This document shows positions 8,700 through 16,796 of a stretch of DNA of 64,000 bases, one piece after another (within the stretch, counting starts at the first letter, position 1; each line of letters opens with the position of its first letter). This DNA comes from Obesumbacterium proteus (lineage in GTDB: Bacteria > Pseudomonadota > Gammaproteobacteria > Enterobacterales > Enterobacteriaceae). Below the pieces are notes generated by a model. It did not search any database. It saw only the letters and a program-made list of their open reading frames with translations, and was not told the origin of the DNA. The stretch spans positions 1-64,000 of the forward strand of contig NZ_CP014608.1 of assembly GCF_001586165.1 (NCBI RefSeq), given 5' to 3'. A program made the position numbers and the translations under genes.

Positions 8700-9563
8700 A
8701 TGAACAATTCTGAAGGATTGAAGCCGTTTCAGCAATCGCTCGCTGGTCTGCCACAGTGGGTGTCTGAACGTATATTGCAGCAGATAAATCAGTTAACCCG
8801 CTACGAGCCAGTGATCGGCATTATGGGTAAAACCGGTGTTGGGAAGAGCAGTCTGTGCAATGCCCTGTTTGCCGGAGATATATCACCGGTCAGCGATGTG
8901 GCTGCATGTACCCGTGAGCCACTGCGCTTTCGCCTGCAAGTCGGCGACCGCTATATGACGCTGGTGGACCTGCCCGGCGTGGGCGAAAGTGGTGCTCGCG
9001 ATACCGAGTATGCTGCGATGTACCGCGAACAACTCCCCCGGCTCGACCTAGTTCTGTGGCTGATTAAGGCCGATGACCGGGCGCTGGCGGTGGATGAACA
9101 TTTTTATCATCAGGTGATTGGAGAGGTATACCGGCATAAGGTGCTGTTTGTTATCAGCCAGTCGGATAAGGCCGAACCCACCAGCGGTGGGGGACCGTTG
9201 TCCACGGCGCAGAAGCAGAATATCAGCCGTAAAATCTGTCTGCTGCATGAGCTGTTCCAGCCCGTACATCCGGTGTGTGCCGTGTCGGTCCGTCTTCAGT
9301 GGGGACTGCGGGTGATGGCCGAGCGAATGATTAAGTGCCTGCCACGTGAGGCCACCAGCCCGGTGGTGTCGCAACTCCAGTCTTCCTTTCGCACGACGGT
9401 AGTCCGGGAACAGGCTCGTAGCGATTTTGGTGAAACCGTCGGGGCCGTACTCGATAGCATCAGTGCCTTTCCCCTGATACCCGCCCCGGTACGGGCTGTC
9501 ATTCAGGCCGTGCGCACCACGGTGGTGTCAGTGGCCCGCGCCGTCTGGGATTTCTTCTTCTGA
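8700..9563 (+). CDS. yfjP: YfjP-family 50S-binding-like GTPase
   Basis: A 287-residue Era/TrmE-type GTPase of the CP4-57 YfjP (YkfA/YeeP) family. The G1 P-loop GIMGKTGVGKSSLCNALF lies near residues 39-57, the G3 motif VDLPGVGE near residue 88 and an NKxD-like motif SQSDKAEP near residue 153. A C-terminal hydrophobic stretch (SAFPLIPAPVRAVIQ) may associate with membrane. In E. coli the role is unproven; related island GTPases are often found with the CbtA/CbeA cassette. It begins the conserved yfjP-yfjQ-yfjR order. The terminator just upstream and the start at 8700 behind AGAGGAG suggest its own promoter or read-through from upstream. Confidence 0.88.
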   Translation: MNNSEGLKPFQQSLAGLPQWVSERILQQINQLTRYEPVIGIMGKTGVGKSSLCNALFAGDISPVSDVAACTREPLRFRLQVGDRYMTLVDLPGVGESGARDTEYAAMYREQLPRLDLVLWLIKADDRALAVDEHFYHQVIGEVYRHKVLFVISQSDKAEPTSGGGPLSTAQKQNISRKICLLHELFQPVHPVCAVSVRLQWGLRVMAERMIKCLPREATSPVVSQLQSSFRTTVVREQARSDFGETVGAVLDSISAFPLIPAPVRAVIQAVRTTVVSVARAVWDFFF

Positions 9564-9592
9564 GTATTTAACCCATCCCTGTTACTTCCCTG

Positions 9593-9615
9593 CCCCTGTC
9601 GCAGATGCGACGGGG
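9593..9615 (+). terminator. Hairpin between yfjP and yfjQ
   Basis: Within CCCCTGTCGCAGATGCGACG and the two following G residues, the GTCGC/GCGAC stem is extended by the C and G runs. A weak T-rich tract follows. It may be an attenuating hairpin rather than a strong terminator. Confidence 0.5.
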
Positions 9616-9654
9616 ATCCCTTTTATTTGTTTTCCCGTTATGAGGAGTCTGCTT

Positions 9655-10476
9655 ATGACCCGTCTGGCTTCGCGCTTTGGCGCAGCAAATCTTATCCGTC
9701 GCGACCGCCCGTTAACCCGCGAAGAGCTGTTTCGCGTGGTGCCCAGTGTATTCAGTGAGGACAAACACGCATCCCGTAGTGAGCGTTATACCTATATACC
9801 CACCATATCCCTGCTGGACAGCCTGCAGCGCGAAGGCTTCCAGCCGTTCTTTGCCTGTCAGACCCGGGTACGCGACCCGGGTCGACGCGAGCACACAAAA
9901 CACATGCTACGCCTTCGTCGGGAGGGGCAGATTACCGGTAAACAGGTACCAGAAATTATCCTGCTCAACTCCCATGATGGCACCAGTTCGTACCAGATGT
10001 TGCCGGGTTTATTTCGTGCGGTTTGTCAGAACGGGCTCGTCTGCGGTGAGTCATTTGGCGAGGTGCGTGTGCCGCACAAAGGCGATGTAGTGAGTCAGGT
10101 GATTGAGGGGGCCTATGAAGTGCTGGGCATTTTTGACCGTGTGGAGGAGAAGCGGGATGCGATGCAGTCGTTGCTGTTGCCACCACCTGCGCAGCAGGCA
10201 CTGGCAAAAGCCGCGCTGACGTACCGCTTTGGTGAGGACCACCAGCCGGTGACTGAGTCGCAGATCCTCTCCCCGCGCCGCTGGCAAGATGAGAGTAGCG
10301 ACCTGTGGACCACGTACCAGCGTATTCAGGAGAACCTGATTAAGGGTGGGCTCAGTGGCCGTAATGCCAAAGGAGGACGGTCACATACCCGTGCCGTTCG
10401 CGGTATCGACGGGGACGTGAAACTTAACCGGGCACTGTGGGTGATGGCGGAAGCGATGCTCACGCAACTGCAGTGA
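9655..10476 (+). CDS. yfjQ: YfjQ/YafZ family protein (DUF932)
   Basis: A 273-residue DUF932 protein; the start at 9655 follows GAGGAGTCTGCTT and gives the usual family length. Recognisable blocks are YTYIPTISLLDSLQREGFQP, the DUF932 centre EIILLNSHDGTSSYQMLPGL, and FRAVCQNGLVCG, where a conserved Cys/Asn pair occurs. DUF932 proteins are widespread in phages and islands with unknown biochemical role. The gene follows yfjP and precedes yfjR, as in CP4-57. The ORF could start 15 bp earlier, but the Shine-Dalgarno sequence favours 9655. Confidence 0.88.
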   Translation: MTRLASRFGAANLIRRDRPLTREELFRVVPSVFSEDKHASRSERYTYIPTISLLDSLQREGFQPFFACQTRVRDPGRREHTKHMLRLRREGQITGKQVPEIILLNSHDGTSSYQMLPGLFRAVCQNGLVCGESFGEVRVPHKGDVVSQVIEGAYEVLGIFDRVEEKRDAMQSLLLPPPAQQALAKAALTYRFGEDHQPVTESQILSPRRWQDESSDLWTTYQRIQENLIKGGLSGRNAKGGRSHTRAVRGIDGDVKLNRALWVMAEAMLTQLQ

Positions 10477-10693
10477 CCGTTTAATGTTGCCGCTTTGTTA
10501 ATATCGGACACCACCTGTCCGCATCGCACCGTGCTGGCGGTCCTCACTCACTGAGTGAATGGCCTGTAACCCCCGCTGCCTCTGGCTTTTGCAGAAATGA
10601 AAAATAGTTTCTGTGATGTCCATACCCTGTCCGACCCCCTCTTTAAAGTAATCACATCATTTTCAGTCAGTTAACTTTCACGGAGAACGTCTC

Positions 10694-11395
10694 ATGACAC
10701 AGGCAGAACGCCGCCATGACCAGCTGGCTGTCAGGCTGTCACTGATAATCAGCCGTCTGGTGGCAGGGGAAACACTGAGTGTGCGTAAGCTGGCCGCTGA
10801 GTTTGGTGTGTCGGTGCGCACGCTGCGGCGTGATTTTCGTGAGCGGCTGATGTATCTGGACCTGGAGTATCAGTCCGGATATTGCCGCTTACGTACTGCG
10901 GGCAGTGAGACGCAGATGGTGCCCGACGTGCTTATCTTTGCCCACCGCAGCGGGATGGCCGGTCTTTTCCCTGGCTTTGACCGTCGTCTGGTAAACGCAC
11001 TGCTGATGTGCGATGAGTCTCCCTGCGTAATCGCACCCGCCAGTCCGGCTCCTTCGCCATCAGGCGCATTGTCTTTCTGGCGACTGATTCAGGCCATTAC
11101 CGGGCGCAGGCGGGTGACGCTGATTGCCGAGGGGCAGCGCTGTGAGCGGCTGGCTCCCTGCCGGTTACTTATCCACCAGCAGGCCTGGTATCTGGTGGCA
11201 GAGCACGACGGACATATCGCCGTATTCACCCTGGATGAAATCCATCTGGTTCAACCCCTGCAGGAGTCTTTTCGCCGCAACGACAGTCTGTGCAGTCTGG
11301 TTGAAGACCCGGTGTTTATTCAGGCCTTACCCCATTTTCGCTTTATCCAGCAGTCGCTGCTTGCGTTTGTTCCGGCCGACAGCCCACCGGAATAG
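10694..11395 (+). CDS. yfjR: YfjR-family WYL-domain transcriptional regulator
   Basis: A 233-residue regulator. An N-terminal winged HTH (LSVRKLAAEFGVSVRTLRRD, about residues 34-60) is followed by a WYL-type C-terminal domain at about residues 125-190 (RRVTLIAEGQRCERLAPCRL and QQAWYLVAEHDGHIAVF, with WYL intact). WYL domains sense nucleic acid or nucleotide ligands in several defence-associated repressors such as BrxR and CapW. The 216-bp region upstream contains the short palindrome CACTCACTGAGTG, a possible operator. It probably controls the following island genes. Confidence 0.88.
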   Translation: MTQAERRHDQLAVRLSLIISRLVAGETLSVRKLAAEFGVSVRTLRRDFRERLMYLDLEYQSGYCRLRTAGSETQMVPDVLIFAHRSGMAGLFPGFDRRLVNALLMCDESPCVIAPASPAPSPSGALSFWRLIQAITGRRRVTLIAEGQRCERLAPCRLLIHQQAWYLVAEHDGHIAVFTLDEIHLVQPLQESFRRNDSLCSLVEDPVFIQALPHFRFIQQSLLAFVPADSPPE

Positions 11396-11431
11396 TGCAG
11401 GTCTATCTCAACTCATCCGCAGGGAGAGCCT

Positions 11432-11668
11432 ATGCCATTTATTGCCATTATCGCCATTGTTGTCATCGTCATCATTCTGAACAAAACCGGGGTGTCCGAC
11501 AGCCTCACGGCCCTGACCCTTGCCACCGTTGCCGCACTGCTGACGGGCGGAGGGGCAGCCGGTGCGGCCAGTGTCGCACTGACACCGTTCGTCGGCGTGC
11601 CGGTGGGTATTTTCGTCGGCATTTATGTCTTTGCCAAAGTGGTTCGTCTGATTTCAGGAAAAAAATAA
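11432..11668 (+). CDS. Small two-span membrane protein of CP4 islands
   Basis: A 78-residue hydrophobic protein with one span at residues 2-16 (PFIAIIAIVVIVIIL) and a glycine/alanine-rich hydrophobic segment at 28-70 that includes GGGAAGAASVALTPFVGVP. It lies between yfjR and yfjS, the position of the small YpjK-like membrane protein in E. coli islands; I give no symbol because I cannot confirm the match. Its stop codon overlaps the start of yfjS (TAATG), indicating translational coupling. Confidence 0.7.
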   Translation: MPFIAIIAIVVIVIILNKTGVSDSLTALTLATVAALLTGGGAAGAASVALTPFVGVPVGIFVGIYVFAKVVRLISGKK

Positions 11669-12105
11669 TGAAACGTAAAACACTGCCTCTGCTGGTGCTG
11701 GTTGCCACCACGCTGTTTCTCAGCGCATGCGATAACAGAAGTGATGACCTGAAGGCCATCAGCAAATTTAAGGATCTAACCCCACCGCGTTTCAGTGATG
11801 TGGTCAGCCACCAGGATGATGTCAGCGAAGAATGGTCACAGGTTGACTACTTATCCGGTCCCACCTTGCAGGTTTTACGTACCCACCAGTCGCCCGATGG
11901 CTGCGAGGGTGGCAGTTACTACTACCTCGTGGATATGCAGGAAAAATCCGTCCAGCCACTGATGAATGCGCTGTGTATTGCCGATAACATCAAACTGGAA
12001 TACCAGGAGGTGACGGACCCGTATACCAAAGAAAAATACTTTGAGTACGCCCATGACGGCAAACTGATGGGGCGACTGCCGATACCCTCAAACCCTGAGA
12101 ACTAG
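11668..12105 (+). CDS. yfjS: YfjS-family lipoprotein
   Basis: A 145-residue predicted lipoprotein. The signal MKRKTLPLLVLVATTLFLSA ends in a lipobox at Cys21 (LSAC). The mature part contains two further cysteines flanking GGSYYYLVDMQE. E. coli YfjS is a homolog in CP4-57 of unknown role, exported to the cell envelope. Translation is coupled to the upstream membrane protein through a TAATG overlap. Confidence 0.85.
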   Translation: MKRKTLPLLVLVATTLFLSACDNRSDDLKAISKFKDLTPPRFSDVVSHQDDVSEEWSQVDYLSGPTLQVLRTHQSPDGCEGGSYYYLVDMQEKSVQPLMNALCIADNIKLEYQEVTDPYTKEKYFEYAHDGKLMGRLPIPSNPEN

Positions 12106-12133
12106 GAATAAAACAACGACAAAGGAGACAAGA

Positions 12134-12601
12134 ATGACAATACTTTCACTAAGTCGGTTTATGCTGGCGGGTGTACTGCTCGCGAGCTCTAATGCCTCTG
12201 CTATCCCGGGGTTCTGGCAGCAGGGTTACGGTCAGGGCAATACGGAATACAGCGTGACCGAAGCCAGCGGAAAGACGTTTACCATCAACTGCACAGGGAA
12301 CCCGGACCAGAATGGTTTCTATCAGCATTCAGTCTTTCTTACCCTTGCCGATGACAAGATGGTCAGTTCGCACGATGACGACACTACTATCACCGTAGTG
12401 ATGGATCACCAGCAGTACATTATTCCGTCCAGCCTGGGCTGGCGTAACGGCGATAACGCCTGGTTTGACTTCATCAGCAATATCTCTGAGGCCGGGCAGT
12501 TCGACGTCTACGTCAATGACCACAAAGCAGGGACCTTCACTGCGGACCGGAAGAACGCTGAGAAAGTTCTGTCCACTCTCGGAGACTGCAGCAACGACTG
12601 A
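12134..12601 (+). CDS. yfjT: YfjT-family periplasmic protein
   Basis: A 155-residue exported protein with a signal peptide of about 23 residues (ending ASSNASA). The mature region contains FTINCTGNPDQNG and, near the end, LSTLGDCSND, leaving two cysteines that could form a disulfide. The length is that of E. coli YfjT. It follows yfjS by 28 bp and is preceded by AAAGGAGAC. The function is unknown; the pair yfjS-yfjT forms an envelope-directed subcluster of the island. Confidence 0.85.
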   Translation: MTILSLSRFMLAGVLLASSNASAIPGFWQQGYGQGNTEYSVTEASGKTFTINCTGNPDQNGFYQHSVFLTLADDKMVSSHDDDTTITVVMDHQQYIIPSSLGWRNGDNAWFDFISNISEAGQFDVYVNDHKAGTFTADRKNAEKVLSTLGDCSND

Positions 12602-12627
12602 TAGTAGTATCTTCCCCAGCAAATCCA

Positions 12628-12660
12628 CCCCGACAGCTAGCAGGCTGCCGGGGTTTTCTT
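12628..12660 (+). terminator. Terminator after yfjT
   Basis: The arms CCCCGACAGC (12628-12637) and GCTGCCGGGG (12644-12653) pair with one mismatch and are followed by TTTTCTTTT. Confidence 0.8.
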
Positions 12661-12677
12661 TTATCAGGAGCCCGAAA

Positions 12678-12917
12678 ATGACCCAATCCGTGTTGCTGCC
12701 ACCGGGGCCTTTCACCCGGAGACAAGCGCAAGCGGTCACTACCACGTACAGCAATATCACACTCGAAGACGACCAGGGCAGTCACTTCCGTCTGGTGGTT
12801 CGTGATACTGAAGGCCGGATGGTCTGGCGGGCATGGAACTTTGAGCCGGATGCCGGTGAAGGTCTTAACCGCTATATCCGCACCTCAGGCATCCGTACAG
12901 ACACGGCCACCCGATGA
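12678..12917 (+). CDS. DUF905-family protein
   Basis: A 79-residue protein starting MTQSVLLPPGPFTRRQAQAV, a DUF905 signature opening with PFTRRQA and continuing through HFRLVVRDTEGRMVWRAWNF. The family is common on IncF-like plasmids and CP4 islands just upstream of antirestriction genes, as here. No biochemical function is known. The ORF is open further upstream, but ATG 12678, after AGGAGCCCG, gives the family length. Confidence 0.8.
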   Translation: MTQSVLLPPGPFTRRQAQAVTTTYSNITLEDDQGSHFRLVVRDTEGRMVWRAWNFEPDAGEGLNRYIRTSGIRTDTATR

Positions 12918-12970
12918 TCGCGAAGCATTTACCCGCATTCACCTCCCCGAACACACTTTATATCCCCATA

Positions 12971-12996
12971 CGCCAGCCATCGCCGCTGGCGTTTTT
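12971..12996 (+). terminator. Hairpin with T-run before the antirestriction gene
   Basis: A CGCCAGC (12971-12977) / GCTGGCG (12985-12991) stem is followed by five T residues. The same stem recurs at 15731-15753. Confidence 0.7.
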
Positions 12997-13014
12997 ATTG
13001 ACGGAGACATACCC

Positions 13015-13473
13015 ATGACAACACAGACGCAGCACGACCTCGCACCCGCTAACCAACCCGAATTTGAACTGACCGTCACGCCGGTCCCCGATGAACAGCG
13101 TATCGATTTCTGGCCACAGTACTTTGGCGCTATCCCGCAGTGGCTACTCCTGGAGCCGCATATCTTCGCCTGGATGGACCGCTTCTGTGAGGGCTACAGC
13201 GGTGGTATCTGGTCGTTCTACACCCTCAGCAATGGCGGCGCATTTATGTCCCCCGAGCCTGACAACGATGAGACATGGCGTCTGTTTAACTGCCTGAACG
13301 GTAACGATGCCCAAATGAGTGCAGAAGCAGCAGGTATTGCTGTCTGCCTGATTGCGTATAGCCACCATGCCTGCCGTACAGAATGTGACGCGATGACCGC
13401 ACACTATTACCGCCTGCGGGAGTATGCCATGCAACATCCAGAGGCTCACGCCATTCTGCGTATTATCGACTGA
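13015..13473 (+). CDS. klcA: ArdB/KlcA-family antirestriction protein
   Basis: A 152-residue ArdB/KlcA protein (YfjX in CP4-57). These proteins inhibit type I restriction enzymes in vivo and so help an incoming element survive. Family landmarks are RIDFWPQYFGAIPQWLLLEP, the signature FMDRFC-like AWMDRFCEGYSGGIWSF and the NGGAFMSPE loop. The start at 13015 follows GGAGAC. The hairpin directly upstream probably limits read-through. It is followed 15 bp later by the RadC-like gene, as in E. coli islands. Confidence 0.88.
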   Translation: MTTQTQHDLAPANQPEFELTVTPVPDEQRIDFWPQYFGAIPQWLLLEPHIFAWMDRFCEGYSGGIWSFYTLSNGGAFMSPEPDNDETWRLFNCLNGNDAQMSAEAAGIAVCLIAYSHHACRTECDAMTAHYYRLREYAMQHPEAHAILRIID

Positions 13474-13488
13474 CCGAAGGAGCAACAG

Positions 13489-13965
13489 ATGAAACAGCTT
13501 TCCTTTTTACCCGGCGAGATGACGCCACAGGACCGGCGTCTCATTCAGCGGGCGCTCAGGGCTCTGGACCGCCACCTGCATGAGCCCGGCGTAGCCTTCA
13601 CCTCTACCCACGCCGTACGTGAATGGCTGCGACTGCATATGGCCGCGCTTGAGCGGGAAGAGTTCCGGGTGTTGTATCTGGACAACCAGAATCAGTTGAT
13701 TGCCCATGAAACGCTCTTCACCGGCACGATTAACCGCACCGAGGTGCATCCCCGGGAGGTGGTCAAACGTGCTCTGCACTTCAACGCGGCGGCGGTGATA
13801 CTCGCGCATAACCATCCTTCCGGCGAGACGACACCTAGCCAGGCCGACAAAACCCTCACGCAGCGACTGGTTCAGGTGCTTCAGCTGGTGGATATCCGTG
13901 TCCCTGACCATCTGATTGTTGGTGGCAGGCAAATCTATTCGTTCGCAGAACACGGTCTGCTTTGA
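13489..13965 (+). CDS. yfjY: RadC-like JAB/MPN-domain protein (YfjY)
   Basis: A 158-residue RadC-family protein consisting of the JAB1/MPN metalloprotease-like domain only. The metal-binding motif AHNHPSGETTPSQAD is present at about residues 105-120, with LIVGGRQIYSFAEHGLL closing the fold; the Glu partner is in ALEREEFRVLYLD. RadC proteins were once linked to repair, but the evidence was withdrawn, and the island paralogs have no assigned substrate. It lies between the antirestriction gene and DUF987 in the usual order. Confidence 0.88.
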   Translation: MKQLSFLPGEMTPQDRRLIQRALRALDRHLHEPGVAFTSTHAVREWLRLHMAALEREEFRVLYLDNQNQLIAHETLFTGTINRTEVHPREVVKRALHFNAAAVILAHNHPSGETTPSQADKTLTQRLVQVLQLVDIRVPDHLIVGGRQIYSFAEHGLL

Positions 13966-13973
13966 GGTATTAC

Positions 13974-14195
13974 ATGAAAATTATCAGTAAACGCAGGGCA
14001 ATGACGATATACCGCCAGCATCCTGAGTCCCGAATCTTTCGCTACTGCACCGGCAAATACCAGTGGCACGGTAGCGTCTGTCATTACACCGGCAGGGACG
14101 TTCCGGATATCGCCGGAGTCCTCGCGGTATACGCCGAACGCCGCCAGGACCGCAATGGGCCCTATACCTGCCTGATGAGCATCACCCTGAACTGA
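13974..14195 (+). CDS. DUF987-family small protein
   Basis: A 73-residue protein starting MKIISKRRAMTIYRQHPESR, a DUF987 member (YeeT/YkfH/YpjJ group). The conserved core is FRYCTGKYQWHGSVCHYTGR, with two cysteines. Its function is unknown. It is always found between the RadC-like gene and the cbeA antitoxin, as here. The frame extends slightly upstream, but ATG 13974 fits the family. Confidence 0.82.
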   Translation: MKIISKRRAMTIYRQHPESRIFRYCTGKYQWHGSVCHYTGRDVPDIAGVLAVYAERRQDRNGPYTCLMSITLN

Positions 14196-14213
14196 CAATA
14201 GTGGAGAACTGTA

Positions 14214-14540
14214 ATGAGCAACCCTACCAGGGGCCTGCAGCGGGAGATTACACTGCGCCTGGGAGCCCGTCTGGTGCAGGAAGGCAACCGACTGCATTAT
14301 CTGGCTGACCGGGCCAGCATCACCGGCAAGTTCAGTGACATCGAATGCCGGAAGCTGGATGAAACATTCCCGCACTTTATCCGCCAGATGGAATCGATGC
14401 TGACCACCGGTGAACTCGGCCCCCACCATGCCCACTGCGTTACCCTGTACCACAACGATTTAACCTGCGAAGCCGACACCTTCGGCTCCTGTGGTTACGT
14501 TTATCTGGCTGTTTATCCGACGCCCGAAACGAAAAAGTAA
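14214..14540 (+). CDS. cbeA: CbeA/YeeU-family type IV antitoxin
   Basis: A 108-residue antitoxin of the YeeU/YafW/YfjZ group. Residues LQREITLRLGARLVQEGNRL and the C-terminal CGYVYLAVYPT are typical. In E. coli CbeA does not bind the toxin; it stabilises MreB and FtsZ filaments, counteracting CbtA. The start at 14214 follows GTGGAGAACTGTA. It precedes the toxin gene by 89 bp. Confidence 0.88.
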   Translation: MSNPTRGLQREITLRLGARLVQEGNRLHYLADRASITGKFSDIECRKLDETFPHFIRQMESMLTTGELGPHHAHCVTLYHNDLTCEADTFGSCGYVYLAVYPTPETKK

Positions 14541-14629
14541 ATCATCAGAATAATCTTCTGCTCCGGCCTGGTGTTTTCACCACGCCACTTTTCCATTTTT
14601 CATCTCTGCATATCAGGAAAATCTTCAGT

Positions 14630-15007
14630 ATGAAAACATTACCCGACACACACGTACGGGAGGCATCGCGCTGCCCGTCTCCCGTCACCATCTGGCAGAC
14701 ACTGCTGTCCCGGTTGCTGGACCAGCATTACGGCCTTACGCTGAATGACACACCGTTCGCCGATGAACGTGTGATTGAGCAGCATATTGAAGCTGGCATT
14801 TCACTGTGTGATGCGGTGAACTTTCTCGTTGAAAAATACGCACTGGTACGTACCGACCAGCCGGGATTCAGCGCCTGTACCCGCTCTCAGTTAATAAACA
14901 GTATTGATATTCTCCGGGCTCGCAGGGCAACCGGCCTGATGACCCGCGATAACTACAGAACGGTAAATAACATTACCCAGGGGAAGCATCCGGAGGCGAA
15001 ACAATGA
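14630..15007 (+). CDS. cbtA: CbtA/YeeV-family cytoskeleton-targeting toxin
   Basis: A 125-residue type IV toxin of the YeeV/YkfI/YpjF group. The block WQTLLSRLLDQHYGLTLNDT, then VIEQHIEAGISLCDAVNFLV and ACTRSQLINSIDILRARRAT, are family hallmarks. It inhibits MreB and FtsZ polymerisation, stopping growth. The sequence is full length and undamaged. Its last codons overlap the next gene by 4 bp (ATGA). Confidence 0.9.
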   Translation: MKTLPDTHVREASRCPSPVTIWQTLLSRLLDQHYGLTLNDTPFADERVIEQHIEAGISLCDAVNFLVEKYALVRTDQPGFSACTRSQLINSIDILRARRATGLMTRDNYRTVNNITQGKHPEAKQ

Positions 15008-15492
15008 AACTGGCCCTGACGTTGGAAGCCGACAGCATTAATGTGCAGGCACTGAACATGGGGCGAATTGTCGTTGATGTCGATGGTGTTAATCTCACTG
15101 AACTGATTAACAAGGTCGCTGAAAACGGTTATTCACTCCGCGTGGTGGAGGAATCCGACCAACAGTCAACCTGCACACTACCACCGTTTGCAACCCTTGC
15201 CGGCATACGCTGCAGTACCGCACATATCACGGAAAAGGATAACGCCTGGCTGTACTCGCTGTCACACCAGACCAGTGACTTCGGTGAATCAGAATGGATT
15301 CATTTCACAGGTAGCGGATATCTGTTACGTACCGATGCGTGGTCATATCCGGTTCTGCGGCTTAAACGCCTGGGGTTGTCAAAAACGTTCCGTCGTCTGG
15401 TTGTCACACTCATCCAACGTTATGGCGTCAGTCTCATTCATCTGGATGCCAGCGCTGAATGTCTGCCGGACCAGCCCACTTTCGATTGGTAA
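15004..15492 (+). CDS. DUF5983-family protein
   Basis: A 162-residue protein starting MKLALTLEADSINVQALNMG, belonging to the family encoded directly after YeeV toxins. Recognisable parts are RIVVDVDGVNLTELINKVAE near the N-terminus and the C-terminal LIHLDASAECLPDQPTFDW. It overlaps the toxin by 4 bp, so the two are translationally coupled. Its role is unknown. Coupling to a toxin invites the suggestion of toxin modulation, but nothing in the sequence proves it. Confidence 0.78.
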   Translation: MKLALTLEADSINVQALNMGRIVVDVDGVNLTELINKVAENGYSLRVVEESDQQSTCTLPPFATLAGIRCSTAHITEKDNAWLYSLSHQTSDFGESEWIHFTGSGYLLRTDAWSYPVLRLKRLGLSKTFRRLVVTLIQRYGVSLIHLDASAECLPDQPTFDW

Positions 15493-15503
15493 CCAGGAAC
15501 AAC

Positions 15504-15701
15504 ATGAAATCATTAACCACGGAAACCGCACTGGATATTCTGATTGCGTGGCTACAGGACAATATCGACTGCGAATCGGGAATTATCTTTGACAACGATG
15601 AGGATAGAACGGATTCAGCAGCACTGTTGCCCTGCATCGAACAGGCCCGGAAGGATGTCCGTGCTCTTCGTCATCTGCAGCTTCTGCACCAGAACCGGTG
15701 A
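15504..15701 (+). CDS. DUF957-family small protein
   Basis: A 65-residue acidic protein starting MKSLTTETALDILIAWLQDN, a DUF957 member (YeeX-neighbour group of CP4 islands). It follows DUF5983 after 11 bp with an AGGAAC ribosome-binding site, so it is part of the same operon. The function is unknown. Confidence 0.78.
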   Translation: MKSLTTETALDILIAWLQDNIDCESGIIFDNDEDRTDSAALLPCIEQARKDVRALRHLQLLHQNR

Positions 15702-15730
15702 ATATCACTCACCATACTTCATTCCCCTGA

Positions 15731-15757
15731 CGCCAGCCTGAATACAGCTGGCGTTTT
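15731..15757 (+). terminator. Hairpin after DUF957
   Basis: A CGCCAGC (15731-15737) / GCTGGCG (15747-15753) stem is followed by TTTTCG. The stem sequence equals that at 12971-12991. Confidence 0.65.
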
Positions 15758-15785
15758 CGTTTATAAACCAAAAGGAAAACCGATA

Positions 15786-16628
15786 ATGTCAGACATCACA
15801 ATCTCCCGTCCGGAAGTGGTCACCGGGCATACGGACGTTATCTGCTCCACCAGTATCCAACACGTTGTGACGGTACGGAATGCAGCACTGCAACAAACCG
15901 AAACGCTTATCCGGCAACTGGCAGAAATCTCAGTGCTGACAGCAGGCATTGGCGGCAAAACCGCCCTGGACTGGGCGATGAAACAGAATTTTCGCTGTGG
16001 CTGCTGGCTGATGGAAAAACCGGAAGCAGCAATGAAAGCCATCACCCGCAATCTCGATCGAGAAATCTGGCGTGACCTGATGCAACGTTCCGGGATGCTG
16101 AGTCTGATGGATGCGCAGGCCCGGGACACATGGTACCGATCACTGGAATATGATAATTTTCCGGAAATCAGTGAAGCGAATATCCTGAGTACATTCGAAC
16201 AACTGCACCAGAATAAGGATGAGGTGTTTGAGCGAGGGGTGATCAACGTCTTCAGGGGACTGAGCTGGGATTACAAAACCAACTCACCCTGTAAATTTGG
16301 CAGTAAAATTATCGTCAACAATCTGGTGAGGTGGGACCGGTGGGGGCTTCATCTGAACAGCGGGCAACAGGCCGATCGACTTGCCGATCTGGAAAGAATG
16401 CTACACCTGTTCAGCGGCAAACCGATCCCCGACAACCGGGAAAACATCACTATTCGTCTGGATGGTCACATCCAGTCCGTTCAGGGTAAAGAGCGCTATG
16501 AAGACGAGATGTTCATCATTAAATACTTTAAGAAGGGATCTGCACACATCACTTTCAAAAGGCTGGAACTGATTGACAGAATTAACGATATAATAGCCAG
16601 GTACTTTCCTTCTGTGCTCTCAGCCTGA
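15786..16628 (+). CDS. DUF4942-family island protein
   Basis: A 280-residue DUF4942 protein. Diagnostic stretches are GGKTALDWAMKQNFRCGCWL, FERGVINVFRGLSWDYKTNS and KFGSKIIVNNLVRWDRWGLH. The family is found at the distal end of YeeV-type modules and in phage-like islands; some members are fused to methyltransferase-like domains, but none is visible here. Function is unknown. It is the last gene of the island: about 110 bp beyond its stop lies the tRNA-Phe-derived repeat that marks the island end. Confidence 0.82.
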   Translation: MSDITISRPEVVTGHTDVICSTSIQHVVTVRNAALQQTETLIRQLAEISVLTAGIGGKTALDWAMKQNFRCGCWLMEKPEAAMKAITRNLDREIWRDLMQRSGMLSLMDAQARDTWYRSLEYDNFPEISEANILSTFEQLHQNKDEVFERGVINVFRGLSWDYKTNSPCKFGSKIIVNNLVRWDRWGLHLNSGQQADRLADLERMLHLFSGKPIPDNRENITIRLDGHIQSVQGKERYEDEMFIIKYFKKGSAHITFKRLELIDRINDIIARYFPSVLSA

Positions 16629-16738
16629 TCCCGAGTGTGATTCCCTTTCGATATCAAAAGGGACTGCGGGTATAATTGAGGGTACATTTTTAATCAAACC
16701 AAATAAATTATATTAATATCAATATGATAAAAGAAATT

Positions 16739-16760
16739 TTCGATTCCGAGTCCGGCACCA
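16739..16760 (+). repeat. attR-like copy of the tRNA-Phe 3' end
   Basis: TTCGATTCCGAGTCCGG followed by CACCA matches the T-arm, acceptor stem and CCA of the tRNA-Phe gene at 59392-59414 except for one missing G. It sits exactly where CP4-type cargo ends and in front of a strong terminator. This is what is expected at the far end of an island that integrated into the 3' end of a tRNA-Phe gene lying to the left of the window. Confidence 0.8.
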
Positions 16761-16768
16761 CTATTTAG

Positions 16769-16796
16769 AAAAACCAGCCTTAGGGCTGGTTTTTTG
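16769..16796 (+). terminator. Terminator, probably of the original tRNA-Phe gene
   Basis: ACCAGCC (16773-16779) and GGCTGGT (16784-16790) form a stem preceded by an A-run and followed by six T residues. It lies only 12 bp after the CCA of the att copy, the spacing of a tRNA terminator, so it is probably the displaced native terminator of the target tRNA gene. Confidence 0.8.
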
